Shown here in pieces: positions 8,098-15,503 of a stretch of 16,172 bases of DNA. This DNA comes from Reyranella sp. (GTDB lineage Bacteria > Pseudomonadota > Alphaproteobacteria > Reyranellales > Reyranellaceae). A program made the translations under genes and the position numbers. The notes beneath the pieces were generated by a model. It was not told where the DNA came from and did no database searches. It worked only from the letters and a program-made list of their open reading frames with translations. The stretch covers positions 1 through 16,172 of the forward strand of contig JAKFVZ010000030.1 in assembly GCA_021732965.1 (NCBI GenBank), written 5' to 3'. Position 1 is the stretch's first letter. The number at the start of each line of letters is the position of its first letter.

Positions 8098-8962
8098 CCG
8101 GCAGCAGGCCGGTCAGCACCTGAAGGAAGGCGCGCACGAGACGCGCGTTCTGGCGTTCCTTGAGATGCACGACGTGGGCGTAGGTGAAGATCTCGGCATC
8201 CGTGATCGGCAACGGCTTGATCCGCGGGTCGGGGATGAACTCCGCCTCCGACACCACGCCCATTCCGATCCCCTTGGCCACCGCCTCGCGGATCGATTCG
8301 CGGCTGCCGATCTCCATGACGACCTGGGGCCGGACATGGGCCTCGCGCATCGCCTGGTCGAAGGCGCGGCGCGTCGTTGAGCCGGCCTCGCGCACGATCA
8401 GCCTCTGCCCTTCCATGTCGCGCGCGCGAATGGAGCGCCGCTGCGCGAAAGGATGGTCGACAGGACAGAAGGCGATCACCCGGTGGCGACGGTAGGGAAT
8501 GGCGACCAAGCGCGGATCGGGATCGACATGCGCGAGCACCGCCACGTCGGTCCGGTAGTCCAGCAGATCGCGCAGCGTGTCGCGTGAATTGCCCACGGTC
8601 ACCGACACATAGAGCCCGGGATGGCGCGCGTTGAAGGCCGCCAGCATGTCGGTGACGTGATAGGGCCCCACGGCGCCGACGCGCAGATGCCCGGTGCGCA
8701 AGCCGCGCGTCTCGTTGAGGTAGTCGGCCGCCTCCTTCTCGTCGGCGAACAGGCGGCGCGTTATGTCCAGAAGGCCGCCACCGGTCTCGGTGAGCTCGAT
8801 GCGCCGGCCGCGCCGCACGAACAGCTCGACGCCGAACTCCTGCTCCAGTGACTTCACCTGCGTGGTGATGGTGGGCTGGCTGACGCCCAGCTCGCGGGCG
8901 GCAGCAGTGAAACTCAACCGCTGGGCGACCGCATGGAAGGACCGGAGCTGGGTGTGCCTCAT
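8051..8962 (-). CDS. LysR-family transcriptional regulator, phosphonate-cluster type
   Basis: This is a 303-residue LysR-type activator. The N-terminal winged helix-turn-helix occupies about 1-60, with the recognition region SFTAAARELGVSQPTITTQV (17-36). The inducer-binding domain runs from about 90 to 285. ATG 8962 is chosen because LysR homology starts at MRHTQLRSFHAVAQ; the frame is open for 29 codons upstream without homology. Divergence from an iron-ADH-phnDCE operon matches the regulators named in TIGR03339 (aminoethylphosphonate-associated LysR). That match is recalled from the family, not computed. It probably controls the divergent operon and itself through the palindrome at 8970-8990. 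The C-terminal residues, ending SSRRRPSDSRR, are encoded antisense to the SDR gene and look like a read-through tail rather than a domain. Confidence 0.88.
   Translation of the reverse strand: MRHTQLRSFHAVAQRLSFTAAARELGVSQPTITTQVKSLEQEFGVELFVRRGRRIELTETGGGLLDITRRLFADEKEAADYLNETRGLRTGHLRVGAVGPYHVTDMLAAFNARHPGLYVSVTVGNSRDTLRDLLDYRTDVAVLAHVDPDPRLVAIPYRRHRVIAFCPVDHPFAQRRSIRARDMEGQRLIVREAGSTTRRAFDQAMREAHVRPQVVMEIGSRESIREAVAKGIGMGVVSEAEFIPDPRIKPLPITDAEIFTYAHVVHLKERQNARLVRAFLQVLTGLLPVSSPSSRRRPSDSRR
8094..8116. terminator. GC-rich hairpin at the convergent SDR/LysR junction, possible bidirectional terminator
   Basis: CTGACCGG at 8094-8101 pairs perfectly with CCGGTCAG at 8109-8116 across the 7-base loop CAGCAGG. 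The stem contains the SDR stop codon and lies inside the 3' part of the LysR coding region. There is no T-tract on either side, so intrinsic termination is only a suggestion. Its position, where two converging transcripts must end, is the main argument. Confidence 0.35.
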
Positions 8963-8969
8963 ATTGATT

Positions 8970-8990
8970 TTCTCAATGTCACTTTGAGAA
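8970..8990. promoter_or_regulatory. Candidate LysR operator in the divergent promoter region
   Basis: TTCTCAA (8970-8976) and TTGAGAA (8984-8990) form a perfect 7-bp inverted repeat around the 7-base spacer TGTCACT. It starts 8 bases upstream of the LysR start and about 90 bases upstream of the iron-ADH start. LysR regulators bind interrupted dyads of this size in the gap they share with their target, and this is the strongest dyad there. The stretch 8961-9008 is strikingly AT-rich compared with the rest of the window, as expected for promoters. No convincing -35/-10 pair can be assigned. Confidence 0.55.
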
Positions 8991-9078
8991 TGTTTGAATT
9001 GGCTAAATGTGTGGGCCGGCCGGAAGATTGTCAAAAGCCGACAAGGCACAGCCAGTTAGCCATGGGAGAGAAGCGCGG

Positions 9079-10191
9079 ATGTGGCGCTATCGCAATCCGG
9101 TCGACGTGAAGTTCGGCGCCGGCGTCTTCGAGACGCTGGGCAAGGTCCTGGCCGGCAGGCCCTACTGCCTCGTGACCTACGACGACGCCAACGGCGGCGG
9201 CGTCTTCGCCGATCTCACGCGCCGCGTCATTGCCCAGGCCGGCGCGCCCGCCGTTACGGTGAGCAACATCGGTCCCAATCCCGACTTCATCGGTCTTGGC
9301 GAATCCTGCCGCACTTACGCAACAGCATCGCGTCCGGTCGAAGCCATCGTGGCGCTGGGCGGCGGGTCGGTGATGGACGCCGCCAAGGTGCTGGCGGCCG
9401 CCAAAGGCGACTTCGATTCGGTTCGGCGCCACCTCGAAACCGGCAAGGACGGCGAGGCGCTCGGCCGCACGCCGATCATCGCCATCCCCACCACGGCCGG
9501 CACCGGCAGCGAAGTCACCTCCTGGGCCACTGTCTGGGATACGACGGCGATGAGGAAATACTCCTTGGCGCGCGAGACGCTCTATCCCGAGGCGGCGCTG
9601 GTCGATCCGCTGCTCACGCTCGGCCTGCCCCGGGCCATCACGATCAGCACCGGCCTCGACGCGCTCAGCCATGCGCTTGAGAGCATCTGGAACGTCAACG
9701 CCAACCCGGTCTCGAGTTCGCTGGCCGAGGTCGCCGCGCGCGAGGTGATCTACGCCCTGCCGCTGCTGGCCGACGATCTGCGCAGCGAGGCGCTGCGCAC
9801 TCGGCTGGCGCGCGCCAGCCTGTTCGCGGGCCTCGCCTTCTCCAACACCCGCACCGCCCTCGCGCATTCCCTGTCCTATCACCTGACGCTGCATCACGGC
9901 GTGCCACACGGTATCGCCTGCTCGTTCAGCCTGCCGATGGTGATGCGTGCCGTGGCCGGCTGTGACGCCGCCTGCGATGCCTCGCTGCGGCGTATCTTCG
10001 GCAACGACCTGATGGCCGGCGCGGCGCGCCTCGAAACCTTCCTGAAGAAACTCGGCATCTCGCCGGACGCCACCGCGCACGGCATCGCCGCCCGCGACTG
10101 GGCGCGTCTGGTCGACGACGCGCTAGCCGGCGACCGCGGCCGCAACTTCATCGGACGCCGGGAGGCGCTGTTGGCCGAAATGGCCGCTTAG
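9079..10191 (+). CDS. Iron-containing alcohol dehydrogenase, phosphonate-cluster type
   Basis: This is a 370-residue group III (iron-dependent) alcohol dehydrogenase. The cofactor motif GGGSVMDAAK is at 94-103, and PTTAGTGSEVT at 137-147. The metal ligands are Asp194 and His198 (GLDALSHALE), His263 (LAHSLSY) and His277 (GVPHG). ATG 9079 has GGGAGAG at 9064-9070 and begins the homologous MWRYRNPV; earlier in-frame starts add unsupported residues. Its place between a LysR gene and phnDCE matches TIGR03405 (phosphonate metabolism-associated iron ADH), recalled from family knowledge. Related enzymes such as PhpC reduce phosphonoacetaldehyde to 2-hydroxyethylphosphonate, so interconversion of a phosphono-alcohol and aldehyde is a reasonable inference. 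It is the first gene of the operon and phnD follows after 32 bp. Confidence 0.87.
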   Translation: MWRYRNPVDVKFGAGVFETLGKVLAGRPYCLVTYDDANGGGVFADLTRRVIAQAGAPAVTVSNIGPNPDFIGLGESCRTYATASRPVEAIVALGGGSVMDAAKVLAAAKGDFDSVRRHLETGKDGEALGRTPIIAIPTTAGTGSEVTSWATVWDTTAMRKYSLARETLYPEAALVDPLLTLGLPRAITISTGLDALSHALESIWNVNANPVSSSLAEVAAREVIYALPLLADDLRSEALRTRLARASLFAGLAFSNTRTALAHSLSYHLTLHHGVPHGIACSFSLPMVMRAVAGCDAACDASLRRIFGNDLMAGAARLETFLKKLGISPDATAHGIAARDWARLVDDALAGDRGRNFIGRREALLAEMAA

Positions 10192-10223
10192 TCGAAGAAA
10201 AGTAAAACAAGGAGGAAGCAACA

Positions 10224-11090
10224 ATGACCAGGATGACGCGTCGCGATTTCGGGCTTCTCACCGCAGGTTCCCTCTTGCTCGGCGGTACGGCACAGGCGCA
10301 ACAGGTGCTGAAGGTCGGCCTGATCCCCTCCGAGGATTCGCGGGCGATGCTCGCCCAGAGCAAGGACATCCTCGACGCGGTCGAGAAGAACTCCGGCATG
10401 AAGGTCCAGGGCTTCGTCGCCACCGACTACAACGGCGTCATCGAAGCATTGCGGGCCAAGCATCTCGACATTGCCTATCTCGGGCCGTTCTCCTACGTGC
10501 TGGCCACCACCGTGACGCCGGTCGAGGCCTTCGCCATCGCCGAGACCGCCAAGGCCGGCCGCACCTACTATCACTCCAAGATCATCGCGCTGAAGTCGAG
10601 CGGCATCAAAACGCTCGCCGACCTCAAGGGCAAGAACTTCGCCTTCGTCGATCCCGCCTCGACCTCGGGCTACGCCTTCCCGCTCGCCGGGTTGCTCAAG
10701 GCCGGGATCGAGCCCAAGCGCGACTTCAAGACCGTGCTGTTCACCGGCGCGCACGACGCCAACGCGCTGGCCGTCGCCAACGGCAAGGTAGATGCCGCGA
10801 CCATCGCGGACCGCATCCTCGATGCCGCCATCGCCAAGGGCCACATCAAGGCCGACCAGATCCAGGTGGTGTGGGAATCGCCGCCGATCCCCGAATCGCC
10901 GATGGTGTGGCGCAAGGATCTCTCGCCCGAAATGAAGGCCAAGGTGAAGGCCGCCTTCTTGTCGATCAAGGATCTCAACTGGTCCGACCAGGGCAAGCTG
11001 AACGGCTTCAAGGAAACCAACGACCAGGCCTACGACGTCGTGCGCGAGACCGCGAAGCTCGCGAACATCGACCTCAAGAAGCAGAAGTAG
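10224..11090 (+). CDS. phnD: Phosphonate ABC transporter periplasmic binding protein PhnD
   Basis: This is a 288-residue periplasmic binding protein. The N terminus TRRDFGLLTAGSLLLGG has a twin-arginine-like motif and hydrophobic core, with probable cleavage after AQA (about residue 25). The PhnD fold is recognisable from GLIPSEDSRAML (32-43), TDYNGVIEAL (67-76) and DIAYLGPFSYVLA (82-94). The phosphonate-binding loop DPASTSG (143-149) carries Ser146, Thr147 and Ser148, and Tyr69, His177 and Asp190 sit at pocket positions. ATG 10224 has an ideal SD AAGGAGG (10209-10215). It delivers a phosphonate, or possibly phosphite, to PhnE/PhnC, encoded directly downstream. The sequence does not decide which ligand. 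Confidence 0.93.
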   Translation: MTRMTRRDFGLLTAGSLLLGGTAQAQQVLKVGLIPSEDSRAMLAQSKDILDAVEKNSGMKVQGFVATDYNGVIEALRAKHLDIAYLGPFSYVLATTVTPVEAFAIAETAKAGRTYYHSKIIALKSSGIKTLADLKGKNFAFVDPASTSGYAFPLAGLLKAGIEPKRDFKTVLFTGAHDANALAVANGKVDAATIADRILDAAIAKGHIKADQIQVVWESPPIPESPMVWRKDLSPEMKAKVKAAFLSIKDLNWSDQGKLNGFKETNDQAYDVVRETAKLANIDLKKQK

Positions 11091-11118
11091 CCGCAGCACC
11101 GCCCAGGGAGATCGACCG

Positions 11119-11961
11119 ATGATCGAAATCCGCGGCCTCGCCAAATCCTATGGCGACCACCAGGCGCTCTGCGACGTCAACCTCTCGATCCGGCCCGGCG
11201 AATTCGTCGTCGTGCTGGGACCGTCGGGTGCCGGCAAGTCGACGCTCCTGCGCTGCATCAACCGGCTGATCGAACCGACCGCCGGCGACATCGTGGTCGA
11301 CGGCACGTCGCTGTCGTCCAACCGCCGCGACCTGCGTCTCCTCCGGCGCAACGTCGCGATGATCTTCCAGCAGCACAATCTGGTGAAGCGCCTCAGCGTG
11401 TTGAAGAACGTGCTGGTCGGCCGCATGGCCGATCTCTCGCCGATCCTGAGCAGCCTGCAGCTCTTTCCCGAAGCCGATGTGAAGATCGCGCAGCACTGCC
11501 TCGAGCAGGTCGCGATGTCCCACAAGGCCCGCAACCGTGCCGATGCACTGTCGGGCGGCGAGCAGCAGCGTGTCGGCATCGCTCGTGCGCTGGCCCAGCA
11601 GCCCAAGTTCATGCTGGCCGACGAGCCGGTGGCGAGCCTCGATCCCAAGACCTCGCGCACCGTGCTCAATTACCTGAAGAAGAGCTGCAAGGAATCCAAC
11701 ATCGCCGTCCTCTGCAATCTCCACCAGATCGACTACGCGCTGGAGTTCGCCGAGAGAGTCGTGGGCCTGTCGTCCGGCCGGGTCGTCTATGACGGCGCCC
11801 CGGCAGGCGTCAGCGGCGACGTGATTCGCAGCATCTATCCCGGCCTCGACGACCCCAACGTGCTCGACGCGGCCCAGCGCCTCACCGAGCGCCGCCGCAC
11901 CGCGGCTGAAGCCGAGATCGCGCTCGCGGCAACCAACGCCTCCGTCGAAGGGAGGGCCTAG
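11119..11961 (+). CDS. phnC: Phosphonate ABC transporter ATP-binding protein PhnC
   Basis: This is a 280-residue ABC ATPase on the cytoplasmic face of the phosphonate importer. Walker A GPSGAGKST is at 34-42, the Q-loop IFQQHNLV at 82-89, the signature LSGGEQQR at 144-151, Walker B FMLADE at 164-169 and the switch His202 in NLHQIDYAL. The VLVGRMADLSPILSSL segment is typical of PhnC. A C-terminal tail of about 30 residues (from about 250, rich in Ala, Arg and Glu) extends past the usual end of the domain and is of unknown use. The gene is 28 bp after phnD with SD GGGAG near 11105-11109, and phnE starts 2 bases after its stop. Confidence 0.93.
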   Translation: MIEIRGLAKSYGDHQALCDVNLSIRPGEFVVVLGPSGAGKSTLLRCINRLIEPTAGDIVVDGTSLSSNRRDLRLLRRNVAMIFQQHNLVKRLSVLKNVLVGRMADLSPILSSLQLFPEADVKIAQHCLEQVAMSHKARNRADALSGGEQQRVGIARALAQQPKFMLADEPVASLDPKTSRTVLNYLKKSCKESNIAVLCNLHQIDYALEFAERVVGLSSGRVVYDGAPAGVSGDVIRSIYPGLDDPNVLDAAQRLTERRRTAAEAEIALAATNASVEGRA

Positions 11962-11963
11962 CA

Positions 11964-12758
11964 ATGTCCCTGCAATTCGTCGTCAACAAGCCGCGCGGTC
12001 CGCTCGGCTGGTGGATCATGCTCCCGATCCTGGGCGCCACGGTCGCGATCCTCTGGTGGTCGGCCCTCGGCACCCGCCTCAGCATCACCGGCTTCATCGA
12101 CGGCCTGCCGTGGATCGGCGACTTCGTCGGCCGCATGCTGCCACCAAACTTCGCCTTCATGCAGAAGCTGGTGCAGCCTGCCATCGAGACCGTGCAGATC
12201 GCCCTGTGGGGCACGTTGCTCGGCATCGTGCTGGCGCTTCCGGTCTGCTTCTTCGCGGCGCGAAATCTCTCGCCTTATTCCTGGGTGTTCCACGGGCTGC
12301 GTCAGGTGCTGAACGTAATGCGCGGCATCAACGAGATCATCCTGGCGCTGATCTTCGTCGCCGCGGTCGGCCTCGGCCCCTTCGCGGGCGTGCTCGCTAT
12401 CGCGCTGCACGGTGCCGGCATGCTGGGCAAGTTCTTCGCCGAGGCGATCGAGGAGATCGACGAGGGTCCGCTCGATGCGTTGCGCGCCGCCGGTGCTGGC
12501 ACCTTGCAGCGCATCGTGTTCGGCGTGTTGCCGCAAGTGTTGCCCGCCTGGATCGGTGTCGTGCTCTATCGCTTCGAGACCAACATCCGCGTCTCGACCG
12601 TACTGGGCATGGTCGGCGCAGGCGGCATCGGCTTCGAACTCATCAGCTCGATGAAGCTCTTCGCCTACGAGGATACGGCGGCCTGCGTGATCGTGATCCT
12701 GATCCTCGTGCTCGCTGCAGATCTCATGTCGTCGAAACTGCGCGCCATGATCCGCTAG
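11964..12758 (+). CDS. phnE: Phosphonate ABC transporter permease PhnE
   Basis: This is a 264-residue inner-membrane permease. Hydrophobic segments lie at about 16-34, 78-98, 124-150, 190-202 and 236-254. The EAA loop that contacts PhnC is at about 160-190 (EAIEEIDEGPLDALRAAGAG and onward), followed by RFETNIRVSTVLGMVGAGGI (203-222), a strong PhnE signature. SD GGGAGGG (11950-11956) precedes ATG 11964. A single permease gene is present, so the channel would be a homodimer. It is the last gene of the LysR-divergent operon; only a weak imperfect stem (12768-12787) follows, with no T-tract. Confidence 0.92.
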   Translation: MSLQFVVNKPRGPLGWWIMLPILGATVAILWWSALGTRLSITGFIDGLPWIGDFVGRMLPPNFAFMQKLVQPAIETVQIALWGTLLGIVLALPVCFFAARNLSPYSWVFHGLRQVLNVMRGINEIILALIFVAAVGLGPFAGVLAIALHGAGMLGKFFAEAIEEIDEGPLDALRAAGAGTLQRIVFGVLPQVLPAWIGVVLYRFETNIRVSTVLGMVGAGGIGFELISSMKLFAYEDTAACVIVILILVLAADLMSSKLRAMIR

Positions 12759-12796
12759 CCGGACCGGGCCTCTCGACGGAGACGCCGCATCGCGCC

Positions 12797-12824
12797 ATCC
12801 TCCCGGCAATGGGTATGGGAGGAT
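12797..12824 (+). promoter_or_regulatory. Hairpin covering the Shine-Dalgarno site of the SBP family 5 gene
   Basis: ATCCTCCC (12797-12804) is the exact complement of GGGAGGAT (12817-12824), with a 12-base loop. The 3' arm is the SD sequence for ATG 12833, nine bases downstream. In RNA this would be an 8-bp stem hiding the ribosome binding site, with two in-frame ATGs (12809, 12815) in the loop. It may lower or regulate translation, or be a chance consequence of an SD-complementary octamer. Confidence 0.4.
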
Positions 12825-12832
12825 TTGGAGTC

Positions 12833-14425
12833 ATGCGGTTATCGGTCGGAATTCTCGGCGCCGTGGCGGCGCTCGGCCTGTCGGTGGCGCCGGCGCTCGC
12901 GCAGAAGAGCGGCGGCACCCTCAAGATGTACATCGCGGACAATCCGCCCAGCACATCGATCCACGAGGAAGCCACGACCTCCACGGTCGTGCCCTTCATG
13001 GGGATCTACAACAACCTCGTCATGTTCGATCAGCAGATTCCGCAGAACAGTCTGGAGTCGATCCGGCCCGATCTCGCCGAAAGCTGGGCATGGAGCGAGG
13101 ACGGCAAGAAGCTGACCTTCAAGCTGGTCGGCAATGCGAAGTGGCACGACGGCAAGCCCTTCACTTCGGCCGACGTGAAGTGCACCTGGGACATGCTCAC
13201 CGGCAAGAGCGAGACCCAGAAGCTGCGCAAGAACCCGCGCACCTCGTGGTACTGGAACCTGCAGGAAGTCACGACCAACGGCGACCGTGAGGTGACCTTC
13301 CATCTCGGCCAGCCGCAGCCCTCGCTGCTGATCCTGCTCGCCTCGGGCTACAGCCCCGTCTATTCCTGCCACGTGCCGACGGCGCAGATGCGCACCAAGC
13401 CGATCGGCACCGGTCCCTTCAAGCTCGGCGAGTTCAAGCAGAAGGAAATCGTCAAGCTCGTCCGCAATCCCGACTACTTCAAGAAGGGCAAGCCCTATCT
13501 CGACGGCATCGAGATGCCGATCGTGCCGGCCCGCGGCACGGCCATGCTGGGCTTCGTGTCGGGCCGCTACGACATGACGGCGCCCTATGCCGTCACCATC
13601 CCGCTGCTCAAGGACATCAAGGCGCAGGCCTCCAGTGCCGTCTGCGAGGTCGCGCCGATGAACAACAGCACCAACCTGATCGTGAACAGCACGGCACCGC
13701 CGTTCGACAATGCCGACATCCGCCGCGCGATGCTGCTCACCATCGACCGCAAGTCGTTCATCGACATCCTGGCTCAGGGCGCAGGCGAAGCCGGCGGCGT
13801 CATGGAGCCGGCGCCCGGCGGCGTCTGGGGCATGCCGAAGGAGATGTTCGACAAGGTCCAGGGCTATGGGCCCGACGTCGCAAAGAACCGCGCCGAGGCG
13901 CAGGCACTCATGAAGAAGGCAGGCTTCGGGCCCGACAACAGGCTGAAGCTCAAGGTCTCGACCCGCAACCACCTGCTCTATCGAGACCCGGCCGTCATCC
14001 TGATCGACCAGCTCAAGGAGATCTACATCGACGGCGAACTCGACCTGGTCGACACCGCCTTGTGGTTCAACAAGGTCGCGCGCAAGGATTACTCCATCGG
14101 CCTCAATACCACCGGCAACGGCGTCGACGATCCGGACCAGACCTACTTCGAGCACTATGCTTGCAAGTCGGAGCGCAACTATGTCGGCTACTGCAATCCC
14201 GAGATCGAGAAGCTCTTCCCGATCCAGTCGGCCGAGCGCGACATCGAGAAGCGCAAGAAGCTCGTCTGGGAAATCGACAAGCAGATCCTCGAGGAGGGCT
14301 TCCGTCCGATCATCATGTGGAACGCCTCGGGCAGCTGCTGGCATCCCCACGTGAAGGGTTTCCGCCCGATGGTGAACAGCCTCTACAACGGCTCGCGCTT
14401 CGAGGATGTCTGGCTCGACAAGTAA
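12833..14425 (+). CDS. Peptide/nickel-type ABC transporter substrate-binding protein (SBP family 5)
   Basis: This is a 530-residue periplasmic solute-binding protein of the DppA/OppA class. MRLSVGILGAVAALGLSVAP followed by ALA is a clear Sec signal peptide, cut after about residue 23. The mature protein shows family features in order: GGTLKMYI, IRPDLAESWAWSEDGKKLTF, KWHDGKPFTSADV, PIGTGPFKLGEF, LVRNPDYFKKGKPYLDGIEM, and a C-terminal HPHVKGFRP. ATG 12833 is preferred over ATG 12809 and 12815 because the signal peptide begins there and GGGAGGA (12817-12823) is well spaced. No permease or ATPase for this class is in the window. It lies 74 bp after phnE but belongs to a different transporter family. 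The ligand could be a peptide, sugar or other organic solute. Confidence 0.88.
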   Translation: MRLSVGILGAVAALGLSVAPALAQKSGGTLKMYIADNPPSTSIHEEATTSTVVPFMGIYNNLVMFDQQIPQNSLESIRPDLAESWAWSEDGKKLTFKLVGNAKWHDGKPFTSADVKCTWDMLTGKSETQKLRKNPRTSWYWNLQEVTTNGDREVTFHLGQPQPSLLILLASGYSPVYSCHVPTAQMRTKPIGTGPFKLGEFKQKEIVKLVRNPDYFKKGKPYLDGIEMPIVPARGTAMLGFVSGRYDMTAPYAVTIPLLKDIKAQASSAVCEVAPMNNSTNLIVNSTAPPFDNADIRRAMLLTIDRKSFIDILAQGAGEAGGVMEPAPGGVWGMPKEMFDKVQGYGPDVAKNRAEAQALMKKAGFGPDNRLKLKVSTRNHLLYRDPAVILIDQLKEIYIDGELDLVDTALWFNKVARKDYSIGLNTTGNGVDDPDQTYFEHYACKSERNYVGYCNPEIEKLFPIQSAERDIEKRKKLVWEIDKQILEEGFRPIIMWNASGSCWHPHVKGFRPMVNSLYNGSRFEDVWLDK

Positions 14426-14442
14426 GCCGCAGCAGGCACAAT

Positions 14443-14469
14443 GGCCGGGCCGCCAGGAGCGGCTCGGCC
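14443..14469. terminator. Stable GC hairpin between the two binding-protein genes
   Basis: GGCCGGGCCGC (14443-14453) pairs with GCGGCTCGGCC (14459-14469), 11 bp with one G-U, around a 5-base loop. It starts 17 bases after the TAA of the SBP family 5 gene and ends 47 bases before the next ATG. No T-tract follows, so it may act as a transcript-stabilising stem or a weak or factor-assisted terminator rather than a classical intrinsic one. Confidence 0.4.
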
Positions 14470-14516
14470 CAAGAGCGCCAAAGCGCCAGGCACGACACTT
14501 CGGGGAGGAAGCCGAC

Positions 14517-15503
14517 ATGAGATCGCCACGCCAGGCTCTGACGCGCCGGCATGCCCTGACGGGCGCACTGCTGCTTGCAGCAGCCCCGGCGATGGCCGCC
14601 GATTGGCCCGAGCGCCCGATCCGCATGATCATCCCGTTCGCCGCGGGAGCGGGCGCTGACATCGTCGGACGCACCTTCGGCGAGGAGCTAGCAAAGGCGC
14701 TGGGCCAGCCGGTCGTGATCGACAACAAGGGCGGGGCCGGCGGGTTGCTGGGAACGGCCGAGGGCGCCCGCGCGCCGGCCGACGGCTACACGCTGCTGCT
14801 CACCTCGCAGGGCGCGACAGTGTTCAACATGGGGCTCTACAAGTCGCCGGGCTACGATCCGCTGCGGGACCTCATCCCGATCGCCACGACCGGCATCCTG
14901 ACCAACGTGATGGTCGTCTCGACCGCCAATCCCGCCAATACCGTCGCCGACGTGATCGCGCAGGCGCGCGCCAAGCCGGGCGAACTCACCTACGGGTCGA
15001 GCGGCGTCGGCAGCAGCCTGCACATGTCGGGCGTCATCACCGAGCAGCGCACCGGCGTGAAGCTCCAGCACGTGCCCTATCGCGGCGCGCCGGCCGCCGT
15101 GCTCGCGGTGATCAATGGCGAGGTGACGATGGGCTTCTTCAACGCCCCGACCGTGGTCGGCCAGATCAAGGCCGGCAAGCTGAAGGCGCTTGCCGTCACG
15201 ACCAAGGACCGTTCGGCCATCATGCCCGACGTGCCGACCATGATGGAGGCGGGCGTGCCCGACTTCGTCGTCGCGACCTGGCTGGGTTTCGCGGTGCCGA
15301 CCGGCACGCCCGCTCCCATCGTGGCGCGCCTCAACACCGAGATCGGCCGCATCGCGCAGATGCCGCAGGTGAAGGAGAAGCTCCTCGTCCAGGGCTTCGA
15401 GGTCCTGCCGCCCGACACGCCCGCCGCCGCCCGCAAGCTGATCGCCGACGATCAGGCTCTGTGGCTGCCCATCATCAAGGCGTCGGGCGCAACGGCGGAG
15501 TAG
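14517..15503 (+). CDS. Bug-type (tripartite tricarboxylate transporter) substrate-binding protein
   Basis: This is a 328-residue periplasmic protein of the TctC/Bug family, which binds carboxylates and related organic acids. The N terminus LTRRHALTGALLLAAAPAMA has two arginines before the hydrophobic stretch and a probable cleavage after AMA (27). Family landmarks are WPERPIRMIIPFAAGAGADI (30-49), VVIDNKGGAGGLLGT (66-80), DGYTLLL, YGSSGVGSSLHM, VPYRGAPAAVLAVINGEVTM and the late KAGKLKALAV. ATG 14517 has GGGGAGGA (14502-14509). No TctA or TctB membrane genes are present, which is common for Bug proteins of Alpha- and Betaproteobacteria. Its stop codon directly abuts that of the convergent DUF1194 gene. 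Confidence 0.9.
   Translation: MRSPRQALTRRHALTGALLLAAAPAMAADWPERPIRMIIPFAAGAGADIVGRTFGEELAKALGQPVVIDNKGGAGGLLGTAEGARAPADGYTLLLTSQGATVFNMGLYKSPGYDPLRDLIPIATTGILTNVMVVSTANPANTVADVIAQARAKPGELTYGSSGVGSSLHMSGVITEQRTGVKLQHVPYRGAPAAVLAVINGEVTMGFFNAPTVVGQIKAGKLKALAVTTKDRSAIMPDVPTMMEAGVPDFVVATWLGFAVPTGTPAPIVARLNTEIGRIAQMPQVKEKLLVQGFEVLPPDTPAAARKLIADDQALWLPIIKASGATAE

Noticed and set aside
8984..9009. TTGAGA ... TAAATG as a sigma-70 promoter for the iron ADH
   Set aside because: The spacing is only 14 bases and the -10 match is poor; kept as general AT-rich promoter DNA only.
12768..12787. Stem after phnE (GGC-C-TCTC / GAGA-C-GCC) as a terminator
   Set aside because: Only 4+3 bp around a mismatch, and no T-tract follows; too weak to annotate.
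12011..12832. Upstream extension of the SBP family 5 frame through the phnE region
   Set aside because: The extension is out-of-frame phnE sequence. A signal peptide and SD define the start at 12833.
12839..14728. A 629-codon open frame on the minus strand opposite the SBP family 5 gene
   Set aside because: It is antisense to a well-supported gene. Its composition is Arg/Ala/Val/Asp-rich with no recognisable domain, as expected for shadow frames in GC-rich DNA.
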